A stretch of 64,000 nucleotides of DNA from an uncultured Bacteroidales bacterium (lineage in GTDB: Bacteria; Bacteroidota; Bacteroidia; Bacteroidales; UBA932): contig CAKUXR010000017.1 of the NCBI GenBank assembly GCA_934700615.1, positions 9,917-73,916 of the forward strand, read 5' to 3'. Position 1 is the stretch's first letter, and each line of letters begins with the position of its first letter. A model generated the notes under the pieces. The model was not told where the DNA came from. It searched no databases and saw only the letters and a program-made list of their open reading frames with translations. Below, piece after piece: positions 63,918 through 64,000 of this stretch. The translations under genes were made by a program, and so were the position numbers.

Positions 63918-64000
63918 TTAAAATCAATACTACGTTAAGAAATCTTAAAACACAGTGACACACAGTCACTTACGTATACAATAGCCCGTCAAGGGGTACT

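Larger units (their letters stand above)
62928..64000. other. Long non-coding region with repeat elements
   Basis: About 1.07 kb without a plausible gene in either strand. Contents in order: a terminator (62949-62990), a direct-repeat copy (63001-63023), a 200-bp element with 18-bp inverted ends (63189-63388), a GC-rich palindrome (63564-63685), an A/T-rich stretch (63710-63800), a weak promoter-like sequence (63838-63864), and the second direct-repeat copy (63894-63917). I looked for tRNA and rRNA and found none before the window ends. Confidence 0.7.

Noticed and set aside
1..64000. CRISPR array
   Set aside because: No regularly spaced 20-40 bp repeats were seen. The abundant heptamer is dispersed without regular spacing.
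63838..64000. Leader of an rRNA operon or tRNA at the window end
   Set aside because: The promoter-like sequence is off-spacing, and no tRNA arm or 16S start can be recognised before the window stops.

Overview
The window is chromosomal DNA of about 48-50% GC from a member of the Bacteroidetes, most likely the order Bacteroidales. Three SusC/SusD pairs, FecR anti-sigma factors paired with STN-domain SusC proteins, a DUF6377 regulator, BACON, NigD-like, FISUMP and fimbrillin-like lipoproteins, the Bacteroidetes omega subunit, promoters of the TTTG-N19-TAnnTTTG type, and the near absence of Shine-Dalgarno sequences all point there. I cannot name the genus from the sequence.

Layout. (1) 0-4.1 kb, minus strand: trxB-bamD-rpoZ-recN. 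(2) 4.3-16 kb, mostly housekeeping: tRNA-His with its own promoter and terminator, an oxaloacetate decarboxylase/pyruvate carboxylase-type subunit, a NigD-like lipoprotein, a Fur-family regulator, a HAD phosphatase, radC, miaB, an LEA-like lipoprotein, a SPOR protein, rpoN, and the glycerol genes glpK-glpF. (3) 16-35 kb: a DUF6377 regulator, then a large co-directional operon of a glycerophosphodiesterase lipoprotein, SusC, SusD, two lipoproteins combining beta-helix and fimbrillin-like regions, GH43, GH127 and GH36, with an opposing GH78 rhamnosidase. It looks like a locus for arabinose-, galactose- and rhamnose-containing plant glycan. (4) 35-48 kb: BACON lipoprotein, FecR, STN-SusC, SusD, two beta-propeller lipoproteins, ECF sigma, a second glycerophosphodiesterase and an organophosphate transporter. 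A cardiolipin synthase follows on the other strand. (5) 50-60 kb: divergent ECF sigma and FecR, STN-SusC, SusD, a GH18 endoglycosidase and a LamG lipoprotein, resembling host N-glycan utilisation loci. (6) 60-64 kb: a FISUMP-type surface lipoprotein, then about 1 kb of non-coding DNA with a 200-bp inverted-repeat element and a long palindrome.

The genes suggest an outer-membrane glycan harvester that may also take up glycerophosphodiesters: two surface GDPDs, a glycerol-3-phosphate-type transporter, glycerol kinase and glycerol facilitator lie within 35 kb.

The most striking non-gene signal is the heptamer GTCAATG (reverse complement CATTGAC). By hand I count about 110 copies, against roughly 8 expected by chance. 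It occurs on both strands, in several reading frames, in intergenic DNA, and clustered in disordered linkers of unrelated proteins. It is several-fold rarer across the 17.6-33.4 kb sugar island. It behaves like an uptake-sequence or other genome-wide DNA signature that I do not recognise as described.
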